Source: JBDUDR01 sp040002845 (lineage in GTDB: Bacteria > Actinomycetota > Actinomycetes > Propionibacteriales > Nocardioidaceae). Taken from it: DNA of 7,559 nt. The notes below the pieces were generated by a model. It saw only the letters and a list, made by a program, of their open reading frames with translations, had not been told where the DNA came from and ran no database searches. The stretch lies in assembly GCA_040002845.1 (NCBI GenBank), contig JBDUDR010000139.1, positions 1-7,559 of the forward strand. Direction: 5' to 3'. A program made the translations under genes and the position numbers. This document shows, in pieces, positions 7,379 to 7,559 of the stretch (position 1 is the stretch's first letter; each line of letters opens with the position of its first letter).

Positions 7379-7559
7379 GGACCAGGCCGCGTGGCCTCCT
7401 CATCGACTGGGGAGGAGTGCTCACACAACCGCCGGGCAACACCGTGGAGGCCTGGGCCAATGACGAAGGCATCGACTACGGGCACTATCAACAGCTGATC
7501 GCCTCGTGGCTCGACCCAACCCCGGCGACGCGGCAGCCGAGCCCCGTCCACGCACTAGA
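7375..7559 (+). CDS. HAD-like hydrolase, N-terminal part (runs off window)
   Basis: Only 61 residues are visible, and the frame is open at the edge. The sequence VRTRPRGLLIDWGGVLTQPPGNTVEAWANDEGIDYGHYQQLI is the start of a haloacid dehalogenase-like protein: the hydrophobic strand ends in motif I, D11-W-G-G-V-L-T. The helical cap begins after it. D11 would be the nucleophile. The usual second Asp of DxD is Gly here, as in the DxGGVL branch of the superfamily, so the reaction (phosphatase or other) cannot be told. GTG 7375 overlaps the stop of the CpaE-like gene (GTGA), so it is probably translated with it; GGG at 7363-7365 is a weak Shine-Dalgarno. Confidence 0.8.
   Translation, partial: MRTRPRGLLIDWGGVLTQPPGNTVEAWANDEGIDYGHYQQLIASWLDPTPATRQPSPVHAL

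Noticed and set aside
6655..7551. 298-codon minus-strand frame opposite the CpaE-like gene
   Set aside because: Its product is Arg/Ser/Thr-rich and has no domain, while the plus strand carries clear MinD-type motifs.

Overview
The window is high-GC DNA with GTG as well as ATG starts, 4-nt stop/start overlaps and an actinobacterial-type SecA. It also carries a secA-linked gene of the Rv3235 family (first named in Mycobacterium). Together these point to a chromosomal segment of a high-GC Gram-positive (Actinomycetota). The exact order or genus cannot be fixed from the sequence alone. Coding density is about 95%. I see no rRNA, tRNA, CRISPR array or recognisable insertion sequence.

Layout. Positions 1-159 are the secA leader, with a 14-bp direct repeat at the very edge. 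secA (160-3012, +) encodes the complete SecA motor ATPase. A hairpin that starts in the secA stop codon separates it from a leftward two-gene operon (4309 to 3033, -). This operon holds a three-helix membrane protein with an external LysM domain, then an Rv3235-family protein joined to it by an ATGA overlap. A 130-bp divergent spacer with an AT-rich core leads to a rightward gene (4440-5006) for a protein built of two tandem copies of a small Sm-like beta unit. It converges across a hairpin on a leftward BldC/excisionase-type HTH gene (5309 to 5031). A second divergent spacer of about 110 bp starts a rightward operon: a SAF-domain (CpaB/RcpC-like) membrane protein (5421-6104), a CpaE/TadZ-like P-loop protein (6110-7378), and a HAD-like hydrolase (from 7375) that runs off the window.

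How the genes may work together. SecA, a LysM wall-binding membrane protein, a SAF membrane protein and a CpaE/TadZ-type localisation ATPase all belong to envelope or secretion biology. CpaB and CpaE normally belong to Tad/Flp pilus loci, but no CpaF/TadA motor, TadB/TadC platform or pilin is visible here, and the next gene is a HAD hydrolase. The locus may therefore be a separate, poorly described envelope module next to secA; this is inference.

The strongest unexplained signals are four. First, two identical DnaA-box-like 9-mers (TTGTCCACA, within a shared 11-mer) lie one in each divergent spacer. Second, a perfect 15-bp inverted repeat sits inside the Rv3235-family gene. Third, the CpaE-like protein has a P-loop with neither lysine. 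Fourth, the 188-aa protein has a clear internal duplication.
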